Assembly: GCF_003584565.2 (NCBI RefSeq)
Contig: NZ_CP031010.1
Coordinates: forward strand, 1,984,001 to 2,048,000
Origin: Alteromonas sp. RKMC-009
GTDB taxonomy: Bacteria > Pseudomonadota > Gammaproteobacteria > Enterobacterales > Alteromonadaceae
DNA length: 64,000 bases
Direction: 5' to 3'
Positions 53,689 through 63,500 of the stretch are shown here, piece after piece; the first letter of the stretch is position 1; each line of letters begins with the position of its first letter. The translations under genes and the position numbers were made by a program. A model generated the notes under the pieces. The model saw only the letters and a program-made list of their open reading frames with translations, did not search any database and had not been told where the DNA came from.

Positions 53689-53882
53689 GATTTCGCCTTG
53701 TTTGTTCATTCCTTGTTCCCTGGTCAGTGCCGGGAGCGAAAAATGTATGCCTGTTAACTGGTTTAAGTGGTGTAAGTGTCAGTATCTACTATGATTAACC
53801 ATGAATAACGCTTAGATTTATATAACCGCTTTGTGAATTTAATGTTAATCTCTGCGATACAATAGCAATAAAAACGGATGTA

Positions 53883-55559
53883 ATGTCAATGACTCTAGCC
53901 GTCGTAAATGAAAATCAGCAAGTTCAGTATAGCCCTCTGGCAATGCTGTACCATTGGGAAAATACCCGGCCCGCCGATACCTTTCTTGTTCAGCCTTCAG
54001 AGGGTCATTATCAACCTTATTCCTACGCGCAGGTTGCCGGTCTTGCAAGACGGGTTGCCCGTCGGTTAACTGAGTTATCACTGCCTGCCGGCAGCCGTAT
54101 TGGTATTTTCGCTAAAAATTGCGCGGAATGGTTTGTCGTTGATCTCGGGATCATGATGGCTGGTCATATTTCGGTACCCATTTTTGCTTCTGCCGGCGGG
54201 GATACGCTGAATTATATTATTCGCCATGCAGATATTAAGCTCATGTTCATCGGCAAACTGGATAAGCCCGATACGCAATTACCTGCAGTGCCGGCTGACT
54301 TGCATACTGTGGCAATGCCTTATCCCGGGATCCCTGCCAGCGAAAAATGGGAAGCCTTTATTGCCTGCGAACCGCTAGCCGGCTCGCCTGATCGTGATCT
54401 TGATGATGTAATGACCATTATCTACACCTCCGGCAGCACCGGCGAGCCTAAAGGTGTGGTGCACAGTTTTCGCAGTATTTGCTGGGCAGCGGCTAATTCA
54501 CTGGAAGCGCTGACGTTCTGTGCCACTGACCGGATGATGAGTTATTTGCCGCTGGCGCACATAACCGAACGGGTACTGGTAGAACTGGCCAGCTTCTATG
54601 CCGGCGGAAAAATCCACTTTGTCGAATCCCTTGATACCTTCCAGCGGGACGTAAAACATTGTCAGCCCACCTTGTTCATTTCTGTACCGCGGCTGTGGAC
54701 CAAGTTCAGAGATGGTGTGCTTGGCAAAATGCCGCAGAAAAAATTGTCTTTGCTGTTAGCTATTCCTTTTATCAATTCCATGGTGAAAAAGAAGATACAG
54801 CAGGGATTGGGGTTATCAGAAGCACGCTTGTTTGCCAGCGGTTCAGCACCATTGGCCCCCGCTATTATCAGTTGGTTCAGTAAGATTGGTATTCCCATCA
54901 GTGAAGGCTGGGGAATGACGGAAAACAGTGCATACGGGTCTGCCTGCGTACCATTCCGGCAGGATAAAATAGGTAAAATCGGGAAGGCTTATAAGGGTGT
55001 GGATATCCGCATCAGCAGTGAAGGCGAAATTCAGGTTAAGTCTCCCTGTAACATGGTGGAGTATTACCTGGACCCGGTAAAAACGGCGGAAGTCCTGACC
55101 CCTGACGGTTATTTAAAAACCGGTGATAAGGGAGAAATTGACAACGAAGGGTACGTGAAAATTACCGGACGCCTGAAGGATATATTTAAAACAGAAAAAG
55201 GAAAATATGTGACGCCGGCGCCCATTGAAGCCCGCATCATGGAGAATGATTTAATTGAGCAGGTGTGCGTCGTCGGTACCGGATTGCCTCAACCGGTGGC
55301 CTTACTGGTGTTATCGGAGGAAGCCGTTAAGCAACCCAAACTGACACTGGAAACCCGTTTGCAAAGTACACTGAACGCAGTAAACAGCAATCTGGAAAGC
55401 CATCAGAAGCTTGATCATATGCTGGTGATCAATGAGGAGTGGACCATCGACAATGGATTACTCACTCCCACGCTGAAAGTGAAACGACATGTGCTGGAGG
55501 AGCGGTATAAGTCAGTAATACTGGCCGGATACCGGGAACCGGTTGTGTGGATTAACTAA
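53883..55559 (+). CDS. AMP-binding acyl-CoA synthetase (long-chain type)
   Basis: 558-aa ANL-superfamily enzyme. P-loop TIIYTSGSTGEPKGVVHS, SYLPLAHITER, GWGMTENSA, DGYLKTGDKGEIDNEGYVKITGRLKD and the C-terminal catalytic KTEKGKYV (Lys) are typical of long-chain fatty acyl-CoA ligases of the FadD15/Faa type. It activates a fatty acid with ATP. Two tandem Met starts (53883, 53889). The FadL-like gene 52 kb away is not an operon partner. Divergent from iorAB. Confidence 0.92.
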   Translation: MSMTLAVVNENQQVQYSPLAMLYHWENTRPADTFLVQPSEGHYQPYSYAQVAGLARRVARRLTELSLPAGSRIGIFAKNCAEWFVVDLGIMMAGHISVPIFASAGGDTLNYIIRHADIKLMFIGKLDKPDTQLPAVPADLHTVAMPYPGIPASEKWEAFIACEPLAGSPDRDLDDVMTIIYTSGSTGEPKGVVHSFRSICWAAANSLEALTFCATDRMMSYLPLAHITERVLVELASFYAGGKIHFVESLDTFQRDVKHCQPTLFISVPRLWTKFRDGVLGKMPQKKLSLLLAIPFINSMVKKKIQQGLGLSEARLFASGSAPLAPAIISWFSKIGIPISEGWGMTENSAYGSACVPFRQDKIGKIGKAYKGVDIRISSEGEIQVKSPCNMVEYYLDPVKTAEVLTPDGYLKTGDKGEIDNEGYVKITGRLKDIFKTEKGKYVTPAPIEARIMENDLIEQVCVVGTGLPQPVALLVLSEEAVKQPKLTLETRLQSTLNAVNSNLESHQKLDHMLVINEEWTIDNGLLTPTLKVKRHVLEERYKSVILAGYREPVVWIN

Positions 55560-55649
55560 ATTTTTGGTTAAATTTAATACAGTTTTCGGATTCTCTGTTA
55601 CTATTAAAATTCTCCGGGTCGCCGGGGCCCGGCATGCAAAGGAACGCTT

Positions 55650-56045
55650 ATGAAAATGAAAGTATTACCCGCCACATTAGTATTCGCTTCACTGGCCTTA
55701 TCTGCTTCAGCACACGCTGACGTTGCTGACTACATGAAAGCTGCCGGTGCGTTCTGCGACAAGCTGAAAGTGTGTATATCGCAGGAAATGGAAAAAGAAA
55801 TGGGCGGCGAGGTTCCCCCTCAAATGCGCGGGATGGTAGAAGGTATGGCCGACCAGATGTGTCAGCAATATGTACCTGAAATGTTCGAAGAGAAATTTGC
55901 TGCGCACGAAGACATAGTGGAGAAAAGTACAGAGTGTCTTAATGAGATGCTTGATGTCGACTGCAGTGACTTTGAAGACTTAAATGAACCCGCTTCATGC
56001 AAAGAAGCTGAATCTATGGCGAAGGCCAGGGGTCTGATTGAATAG
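55650..56045 (+). CDS. Secreted Cys-containing hypothetical protein
   Basis: 131 aa with signal peptide MKMKVLPATLVFASLALSASAHA. The mature part is acidic and Met-rich (EMEKEMGGEVPPQMRGMVEGMADQMC) and has about six Cys (FCDKLKVC, QMCQQ, ECLNEM, VDCSDF, SCKEAE), suggesting disulfides in the periplasm. AAAGGAA precedes the ATG. It ends with its own terminator. No family recognised. Confidence 0.78.
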   Translation: MKMKVLPATLVFASLALSASAHADVADYMKAAGAFCDKLKVCISQEMEKEMGGEVPPQMRGMVEGMADQMCQQYVPEMFEEKFAAHEDIVEKSTECLNEMLDVDCSDFEDLNEPASCKEAESMAKARGLIE

Positions 56046-56070
56046 CCTCTCAGCCCGGATGAAAAAGCAG

Positions 56071-56096
56071 AAAGCTCACTAAGAAGTGAGCTTTTT
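56071..56096. terminator. Bidirectional terminator after the Cys-rich protein gene
   Basis: AAAGCTCACT-AAGA-AGTGAGCTTTTT between convergent genes. Confidence 0.9.
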
Positions 56097-56110
56097 ACTA
56101 TGATTTATTC

Positions 56111-56764
56111 TCAGGCAGGATAGCGTTCTGCCAGTCCTGCGTAAACCTGATCAGCGTAGCTTTCGTGGTTGATATCCAGTGCCGCTAATACTTCCACAAG
56201 GTGTTCATTGTCTTCCCGGCCTTGCCACTCTTTAATATAGGTTCCGGCTTTATAACCATTGTCCTGACGGAAAAAGTTCAGCACATTCTTACCCACATAC
56301 TGGCGAAATAACTCATCACTACTCATTTCGCTTTGACCGGCGATATGCATAAACAATGGCACGCTGAAACGTTTTGCCGCACAAAGGCCGGCCATCAGTT
56401 CCAGGTTATCCAGCAGCGACTGCTGTTCCGGGTGATATTCTGTGCCATCAAACTGCACTTGCACTGAAGTCTGTGCAAGTTGTGCCGCCAGTGCATCAGC
56501 CGTTGCCTGCACATCACCCTGATAATCAATAATGCTTGCAGAGAGGGCAAAGTGCCAGATATCGACCAGCTCCATCTGTAACTGAGGTAAATCTTTCTGT
56601 TGCGCTTTCCACCACTTCCAGCCGTGGTGCTCAATAGCCTCTACCGATTCCACCATCGCGGCACGCAGGTAACCATATCCGGCGGTTAACCACTGAGGGT
56701 TCACTTTGGTGTTCATTTTATTTTGCAGCGAGAGCATGGTGGCGAGTTGTTGTTGGCTTAGCAT
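56111..56764 (-). CDS. Dimeric (all-alpha) dUTP diphosphatase
   Basis: 217 aa, dUTPase_2/MazG-like all-alpha NTP hydrolase. Metal-binding helices read MVESVEAIEHHGWKWWK and MELVDIWHFALS (ExxE...ExxD). Removes dUTP and supplies dUMP, keeping uracil out of DNA. Length matches the family. Upstream (56765-57228) is non-coding. Confidence 0.9.
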   Translation of the reverse strand: MLSQQQLATMLSLQNKMNTKVNPQWLTAGYGYLRAAMVESVEAIEHHGWKWWKAQQKDLPQLQMELVDIWHFALSASIIDYQGDVQATADALAAQLAQTSVQVQFDGTEYHPEQQSLLDNLELMAGLCAAKRFSVPLFMHIAGQSEMSSDELFRQYVGKNVLNFFRQDNGYKAGTYIKEWQGREDNEHLVEVLAALDINHESYADQVYAGLAERYPA

Positions 56765-56830
56765 GATTTTCTTTATAACGACTGTTTAATGAAGGAATTG
56801 TATAGGAACCGGAAACGGTATAAAAGCACC

Positions 56831-56892
56831 TTCAGGTTGCCTTTTCTTGGTGCGTTTGCACCAAAACAAAAAAACTGCTTTCGCAGTTTTTT
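56831..56892 (+). ncRNA. Candidate short RNA ending in a strong terminator
   Basis: Two tandem hairpins, TTGGTGC-GTTT-GCACCAA (56847-56864) and AAAAAACTGC-TTTC-GCAGTTTTTT (56868-56892), with no reading frame. A weak promoter (TTGTAT at 56798, TATAAA at 56819, 15-bp spacer) could start it near 56831. The second hairpin is also a terminator for minus-strand transcripts, so the direction is not certain. Confidence 0.35.
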
Positions 56893-56938
56893 GAAGAGGC
56901 TAAGGCTAAGTTTTTGAATTTTATAGATTATTGTTTTC

Positions 56939-57095
56939 TGGCACGCATAGTGCCTTATCTATAGTGTTATCTGTGCTTTCTCCTGGCGTTAACCTTTTCC
57001 GGTGCCAGGCAACGCCGCGAACCGGTTGTCACGAGTGAGCCCGTAACCTTGCCCATACAGATTTTTCGTGTCCTGAGGTCTGTATGGGTTTTTTT
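56939..57095 (+). ncRNA. Candidate structured small RNA upstream of recC
   Basis: No reading frame, but a perfect 10-bp terminator stem CCCATACAGA/TCTGTATGGG followed by seven T (57052-57095) ends it. 26 nt before the likely start, TGGCACG-CATA-GTGC (56939-56953) matches the sigma-54 -24/-12 rule with one mismatch, though it is also a plain inverted repeat (GGCAC/GTGCC). The body has several competing pairings: CCTGGC/GCCAGG (56982 with 57004), GGCGTT/AACGCC, CCGGT/ACCGG. I recognise no known riboswitch or sRNA family. Confidence 0.45.
57052..57095 (+). terminator. Intrinsic terminator upstream of recC
   Basis: CCCATACAGA-loop of 17-TCTGTATGGG and TTTTTTT; no coding gene precedes it on this strand within 1 kb. 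Confidence 0.85.
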
Positions 57096-57228
57096 ATCCG
57101 CATAATTCTACCTCAAGGCCATTTTTTAGCCAACCGTTTATTTATTGAACTTTAGTCTGTTTTTTGCTGCTGGCTCATTTTCACGTTATCCCGTAACATG
57201 GAAAAAAACGCGTGAATTCAGGTGATCA

Positions 57229-60200
57229 TTGCTAGCCCTTTATCCCTCAAACAAGCTCGAACATCTCAGTTTTTTATTGTCAGCGTTGCTTAGCCAACAG
57301 AGCCAGTCGGAAGACACGGCCACTCTGTTCACACCGCAAACGATTCTGGTTGAAAGCCCCGGCATGCAGCACTGGCTGAACATGTCACTGGCTCAGGACC
57401 GTTCCGTGGCGATGAACCTGTCATTCCCTTTGCCGGTCAGGTTCATGTGGGATACCGCACGTAAAATACTCGGGGAAGAACGGGTGCCGAAACAGTCGCC
57501 GTTTCGCCGCGAGGTACTGGTATGGCGGATAGACGCGATCATCCGCAGCGCTGCATTCTGTGAATTGCCGGAGGCTGAAGCGGTAAACCTTTACTGGCAG
57601 CAGTGCAGTAATGAAGAGGAAGCCAGTGTACAGCGCCTTCAATTTGCCGCGGCGCTGGCAGACGTATACGAACAATACCTGTTATTCCGGCCTCAGTGGC
57701 TGTTCGCCTGGGAAGAAGGGAAGGGCGCAGACACCGGTAACAGCGATGAAGTCTGGCAGGCTGTTATATGGCGTACGCTGGTAAAAGAGAACCGCGATCA
57801 TCCGGCACGGCTTCATGCTGATGCGATGGAAGCGCTGGCAGAACGGGGCAGTGAACTGTCCTTACCGGAAAATATCATTGTTTTTGCCATTAACACCATG
57901 GCTCCGCAACTGGTGCAATTTCTCGATGCACTGGCTGTGCACACACATATCCATGTGTTTCACCTTAATCCCAGTGTGAATTACTGGGGCGAGGTAAAAA
58001 GTAACAAAGAGCAGGCGAAACTGTTACGGGAGTCCGGCCTGGCCCAATGGCAGGAAGCCCGGCAGGACAACCCCCTGTTAGGTAATCTGGGTCAGCAGGG
58101 GCGTGATTTGTTTAACCTGCTTACCCCCCTTGAAAGCTATGAAGTCAGCGCATTCGACACCGACCCCGTGGTGACAGAAGAGCAGGCCGGCCGGCGCCTG
58201 CATGCCATGCAGGAGGATATCTTACATGCCTGTGCACCTGAAGCCCGTTCCGGTTTTAACAGCGAAGACAACAGCATTACAGTTGTCAGTGCCCATACGG
58301 CGCTGCGGGAAGTTCAGGCACTGCACGATTACCTGCTGACGTTAATGAATACCGCTACAGCTGACGGTGAAACCCCGTTAAAACCCTCTGATATTGTAGT
58401 GATGTGTCCCGCAATTGAAGAATATGCTCCGTTTGTGGAGGCGGTTTTTCACCGCGTGGGCACGCCGTCACCGGGCGATACTGAACCGCCCCGTATCCCG
58501 TGCTCCATCGCAGACCGTGCGCCCCTTGATGCTGAACCTATGATCGCCGCTTTTGTAAGGTTACTCAGTTTGCCTGACAGTCGCTTTGAGGTGAGTCAGA
58601 TCATTGATTATCTGCGTCTTGAACCGGTTCAGCGAAAGTTCCGGCTTACCTCTGAAGACATCGATATGATGAGCGAATGGTTGCACCAGGCACATGTGCA
58701 CTGGGGTCGAAATGCAGCGCACAAATCTGCCTTACTTGATAAGGAAGCGGCTGAGACCTTTACCTGGGCCTGGGGATTGCGACGTTTGCTCACCGGCATG
58801 ACTATGAAGGACTCACCGTTAATAGCCGGCGATATTCTGACTATTCCTGATGTGGAAGGGCAGAGTACAGTATTGCTGGGTAAGCTGATCCACTTACTTG
58901 AAGCGCTTTCCTTATTTGCCTCAGAATTGAAAGCGCCGCGAAGTGCTGACGCATGGCATGATTATCTCAATGAGATGAAAGCAGAATGTTTTGAAGCTAC
59001 ACCGGAAGATATGCCCGGCTGGGAAGCGATATCCAAAGCCACTGCTGATCTGGTAACCCATTGTGAGCAGGCCGGTTTCAGTGATGAGCTTACACTGAGT
59101 CAAATCCGTGCGGTGCTGGTAAAAAAATTCACTACACCGGATGCGGCTAACCACTTCCTCACTGGTCAGGTAACCTTCTGTTCCATGCTGCCTATGCGTA
59201 GCATTCCTTTCAAAGTCGTATGTATTCTTGGCCTTAATGACGGTGAATTTCCCCGTCAGTCAGCGCCGCTCAGCATCGATTTAATGGCAAAGACGCCCCG
59301 TAAAACCGGTGACCGTTCAAGACGTCTGGAAGACCGCTACCTGTTTCTGGAAGCATTAATCTCTGCCCGTGAATATTTGTATCTGAGTTATCAGGGACGG
59401 CGGGGAAAAGACAATACAGAACGCCAACCCAGTCTGGTGTTGTCAGAATTACTTGCGGTGCTCAGCAGCGGGTATGAATTTACGCCGTCCTGTGTGCGGC
59501 AGTTACCTTTACATCCGTTCAGTGCCGCCAACTTTACCGGTGATATGCCCTCGTTTGAAAGCGGCTGGTTCCGTCTGGCCGGTGCAGTAACGACTGTACC
59601 TGACGGAAGTCAGGGTGAGTTTGCTGCTACTTCTGCTCCGTTGCCGCAGGCTGTTATCAGCACAGACGATATGGCAGGCGTGTTCGACAACCCGCTGCGG
59701 GCATTTGCCGGTCAGAGACTGGGTGTCCGGCTGGAACAGGCTGAACCTTTGCTTGCTGATGAGGAGCCCTTCAGTGAAAACAATCTGCTGCGGTTTAATG
59801 CGTTAAGGGCCTTTACGGAGGCGGGTATTCACCAGCAGGATAAAACACTGGTGAGAGAAACGTTACAAAAAAGCGGTGACTTTCCTGATACCCCGCTGAC
59901 ACCTGCACTGATGGAAAGCTGGGAACAGGCAGGCGCACAATTATCTTCAAGCCTGGGTTTGCATATGGCAGAGCAGAACTATGTCAGCGCTGATCTGGGG
60001 GAATTACAGTTAGAAGCCGGTGCCTGGCTTGGCAGCGACGGCCTTAAAATGCTGCATTACGGTTCGCAGAACGCGAAAAGGATGATGGCCCAGTACCTGA
60101 CGTTGTTATGTTTTAACGCAAACGGAAATGATCTGCCCCTGCAGGTTTTTTACCTGAAATGGGCAAAGGGACAGGCCGAACTCAGGCAGGCGACGTGGCA

Positions 60201-60564
60201 ACCTGTCATGATGGAAGAAGCTCAGCAACGTCTTGAAGAAATTGGTGCATTGTACAGGCAGGTATTAAGTGAACCGGTGCCCTGTTTTGCCGGACTGGCA
60301 GTAGAGTTAACGAAAAAATACACCGGTGGCCGGAAAAAAGAAAAGCCACAAATTCCGTTATCTCAATGGTTGTCGTCGACTGAGGGCTTAAAAAGCTGGG
60401 AGAACGCACTGGACAGCGGTTTTATGCAGGCGAGCATCAACGACGACCCGTATGTGCGCTGGTTCTTCCCGCAGGGCTTGCTACCGGATCAGTTTCCCTG
60501 TGAAGCCGCAGAGCGGTTTTTCGTGCCGCTGTTGTTAAATCAGAAAGATGGAAAAGTCTCGTGA
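57229..60564 (+). CDS. recC: Exodeoxyribonuclease V subunit gamma, RecC
   Basis: 1111 aa. The start MLALYPSNKLEHLS aligns with E. coli RecC (MLRVYHSNRLD), and TTG 57229 with AGGTGA upstream is the only start giving it. Similar blocks run through the protein: VESPGMQHWLNMSLAQ, MNLSFPLPVRFMWD, FCSMLPMRSIPFKVVCILGLNDGEFPR. RecC recognises Chi and splits the strands in the RecBCD DNA-repair complex. It overlaps recB by 4 bp (GTGA). Confidence 0.95.
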   Translation: MLALYPSNKLEHLSFLLSALLSQQSQSEDTATLFTPQTILVESPGMQHWLNMSLAQDRSVAMNLSFPLPVRFMWDTARKILGEERVPKQSPFRREVLVWRIDAIIRSAAFCELPEAEAVNLYWQQCSNEEEASVQRLQFAAALADVYEQYLLFRPQWLFAWEEGKGADTGNSDEVWQAVIWRTLVKENRDHPARLHADAMEALAERGSELSLPENIIVFAINTMAPQLVQFLDALAVHTHIHVFHLNPSVNYWGEVKSNKEQAKLLRESGLAQWQEARQDNPLLGNLGQQGRDLFNLLTPLESYEVSAFDTDPVVTEEQAGRRLHAMQEDILHACAPEARSGFNSEDNSITVVSAHTALREVQALHDYLLTLMNTATADGETPLKPSDIVVMCPAIEEYAPFVEAVFHRVGTPSPGDTEPPRIPCSIADRAPLDAEPMIAAFVRLLSLPDSRFEVSQIIDYLRLEPVQRKFRLTSEDIDMMSEWLHQAHVHWGRNAAHKSALLDKEAAETFTWAWGLRRLLTGMTMKDSPLIAGDILTIPDVEGQSTVLLGKLIHLLEALSLFASELKAPRSADAWHDYLNEMKAECFEATPEDMPGWEAISKATADLVTHCEQAGFSDELTLSQIRAVLVKKFTTPDAANHFLTGQVTFCSMLPMRSIPFKVVCILGLNDGEFPRQSAPLSIDLMAKTPRKTGDRSRRLEDRYLFLEALISAREYLYLSYQGRRGKDNTERQPSLVLSELLAVLSSGYEFTPSCVRQLPLHPFSAANFTGDMPSFESGWFRLAGAVTTVPDGSQGEFAATSAPLPQAVISTDDMAGVFDNPLRAFAGQRLGVRLEQAEPLLADEEPFSENNLLRFNALRAFTEAGIHQQDKTLVRETLQKSGDFPDTPLTPALMESWEQAGAQLSSSLGLHMAEQNYVSADLGELQLEAGAWLGSDGLKMLHYGSQNAKRMMAQYLTLLCFNANGNDLPLQVFYLKWAKGQAELRQATWQPVMMEEAQQRLEEIGALYRQVLSEPVPCFAGLAVELTKKYTGGRKKEKPQIPLSQWLSSTEGLKSWENALDSGFMQASINDDPYVRWFFPQGLLPDQFPCEAAERFFVPLLLNQKDGKVS

Positions 60565-63500
60565 GTGAATCTTCCGTGCAATCTTCCCCCCTTGATGTTA
60601 TTGCCATGCCCCTTCGCGGCCGGCACTTAATTGAAGCCAGTGCCGGGACCGGTAAAACCTTCAATATCACCCGTATTTACCTGCGGCTGTTGCTGGAAAA
60701 AAGCTATACCGTGCAACAGATCCTAGTCATGACGTTTACCAAAGCGGCCACAGAAGAAATTAAAGGGCGGATAGGTGAAACCCTTCGCGAAGCTGTTGAT
60801 TTGTGGCGGCATGCGGCTTCTCAATCATCGTTACCGGACAGCGCCGATCCGGTATTTCACGCGCTGTATGCTGTTGCTCCGGGTGAGCAGGGGCTGGCAA
60901 AGCTGGAAGCGGCATTGCTGGAACTGGATGAAGCCGCGGTATTCACCATTCATGGCTTTTGTAATCACGTGTTGTCCCAACTGGCGTTTGCCAGCGGCTC
61001 GCCCATGTCTCTGACGCTTGAAACGGATACACAGGCTCTCTGGGAAGAAGCGGCGGCAGACTGGATACGGATTATGGCATTGCAACCGCAGCAATATGCG
61101 TTACTCGCAGAAGCGGGCTGGCATGTGCCCGGGCAGTTTATCGCTGAGTTTAGTCAGGCTATTAAGAGTGAGCTGGAGCCGGAATACTGCGATGATGAAG
61201 CTGTTCTGCGCCAGTACGAAAAAGGGCTGAACAACCTGAAAGTGCGCTTTCAGCACACGTTTCATGATTTATACAGTGAACTGAAAATCCATGAAGCGCT
61301 CATCAGCGAAAAACTGATTTTAAGTAAAAAAGGCAGTGAGCGGGATGAGCGGGCAGCAGAATGGGAAGTGTTGCTGAACTGGCTGGAAGCGAAGCGGATT
61401 GGTTCTCCGGATAAAGCGGCGAAAGAATTCGTCAAAGGCACCAGGTATGCCAGACAAAAAGAGGTGAAAGCGGTCCTGGAGCCGGTTAAAGATTTCATCA
61501 TTAGCCTGGAAAAAGAGCTGGCGCAGCTGGACGCGGCAAAACAAAAAAATGAACAGCAACAACCGCTGTATAAACTGGTCTGTGAAGGCTTTGCATGGAT
61601 ACGGCAGCATGTGGCTACTGCAAAACGCAGGTTGGGCATTGTCGATTTTGACGACCTGATCCGTCTGCTGGCGCAGAAGGTGAGAGGTGGCGATGACACG
61701 CTGAAAAAAGCGCTGAGGGCGTTATATCCGGTGGCACTGATTGATGAATTTCAGGATACCGACGATAGCCAGTACAGTATTTTATCTGCGGTTTATCCTT
61801 CCGGCAGTGATGATTTGACCCTGATGATGATTGGCGATCCTAAGCAGGCGATTTACGGCTTCAGAGGCGGGGATATTTTCACTTATCTGGAAGCTGGCCG
61901 TCAGGCGGATTACCGGTGGGTGATGGATACAAACTGGCGCTCTGTTGCGCCCATGGTTGATGCGTATAACCGTCTTTTTTACGGTGCGCCTGTCGAAACG
62001 CAAGCCCGTGATGTCTTCGGTTACGGCATCCGGTACGAGCCGGTAAAATCGACTGAACATGCCAAAGCCGCGAAACATCCCTTAAGCGATCCTGCTGAAC
62101 GTGCCGCACTGAATTACGTGGTACTGGAAGCTGAAGAAGACACGCCGGCCAATGCCAATACGTTGTCCCTGCAACTGGCTAACTGGATGAGTCATGAGAT
62201 CCAACGCTTGCTGTCTGAGGCAATGATGGGGGAAACACCTTTACAGCCTGCTGATATCGCCATTCTGGTCCGCTCCGGGCCGGAAGCCGATCTGGTCAAA
62301 AAGGCATTACGGCAGGTCGGGCTGGGTTCGGTTTATCTCAGCACCAGTACCTCTTTGTTCGCATCGGCAGAAGCAGCAGATTTATACCGTGTTCTCGACG
62401 GCATATGGCACAGTGAGCAAATACGGCGTCTTTCTGCTGCCCTTGCCAGTCCGCTGATGGGGTATCCCCATGAAGAGCTCGTTGCCATGCTTCATGATGA
62501 AGACGATGACCTGTGGGAAGACTGCATGGCGGAAGTGGGCACACTTCGCCAGATATGGCTGAAACAGGGTTGTATGGCCGTGGTACTGAATTTGTTGCGG
62601 CGCAGGTTCCGGGTCACCGGCCGGGATACTGAACGGCAACTGACCAACTATATGCATCTCGCGGAAGTGCTGGAACAACAGGCGTCGGTCACATTGCAGC
62701 CAGAGCAGCAACTGCAATGGTTGCACCGTCAGGTTCATGATCCTCAGTATGGTGAGGAACAAATCCAGCGCCTTGAGAGCGATGCGCGGCTGATTCAAAT
62801 TATTACCCAGCACGGTTCTAAAGGACTGGAATATCCGGTGGTTTTTGTGCCTTTTGCCAGCCGCTACCGTGACCCGGTAAAGCAGGGCACCCGGGATCTG
62901 ACAATTTATAAATACTACAACAGCGAAACCGGAAAACAGACCCTGCAACTCGGGGCTACTGAGGAAGTGGCGGCACAGGTCCGTGATGAAGGTGAAGCGG
63001 AAGCCATGCGCTTGCTGTATGTGGCCATTACCCGTGCCGCACACCGGTGTTACTTAGGTGTAGCCCCCTATAAAAATAATGAACGCTCAGCATTAGGCAA
63101 GGCTGCAGATGTACAGGCCGGCGAAAGCTGGTACTTGCCGGTAATTAAAGTAGAGCAAGAGAACGGCGGGCATACCCGCTATTTGCAGGCCGCTGAATTA
63201 CCTGCAGTGCCTCATTCTGATCACACTGCTTTCCCACAAGCCAGTGAAGTACCACTGGCAATCAGCCAGTTCAGAGGCTCTGTTGAAGATGCATGGCGTT
63301 TGTATTCTTTTACCGCGCTGACCAGACAGCAGATTGCGGTTAAACAGACGGCCCGTGATGAAGAGACCGACCTTGCAGTACCGGGAAACGAGCCGGTAGC
63401 AGGCGAATTACCCATCCGTTTTACCCTTGAAAAAGGGGCAACAGCCGGTAACCTGCTGCACGATTTACTGGAAGTGACCGATTTTACTGCGCCCGACTGG

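Noticed and set aside
56965-57060. Known riboswitch (c-di-GMP-I, SAM, SAH, cobalamin) upstream of recC
   Set aside because: None of the conserved core motifs of these classes are visible.
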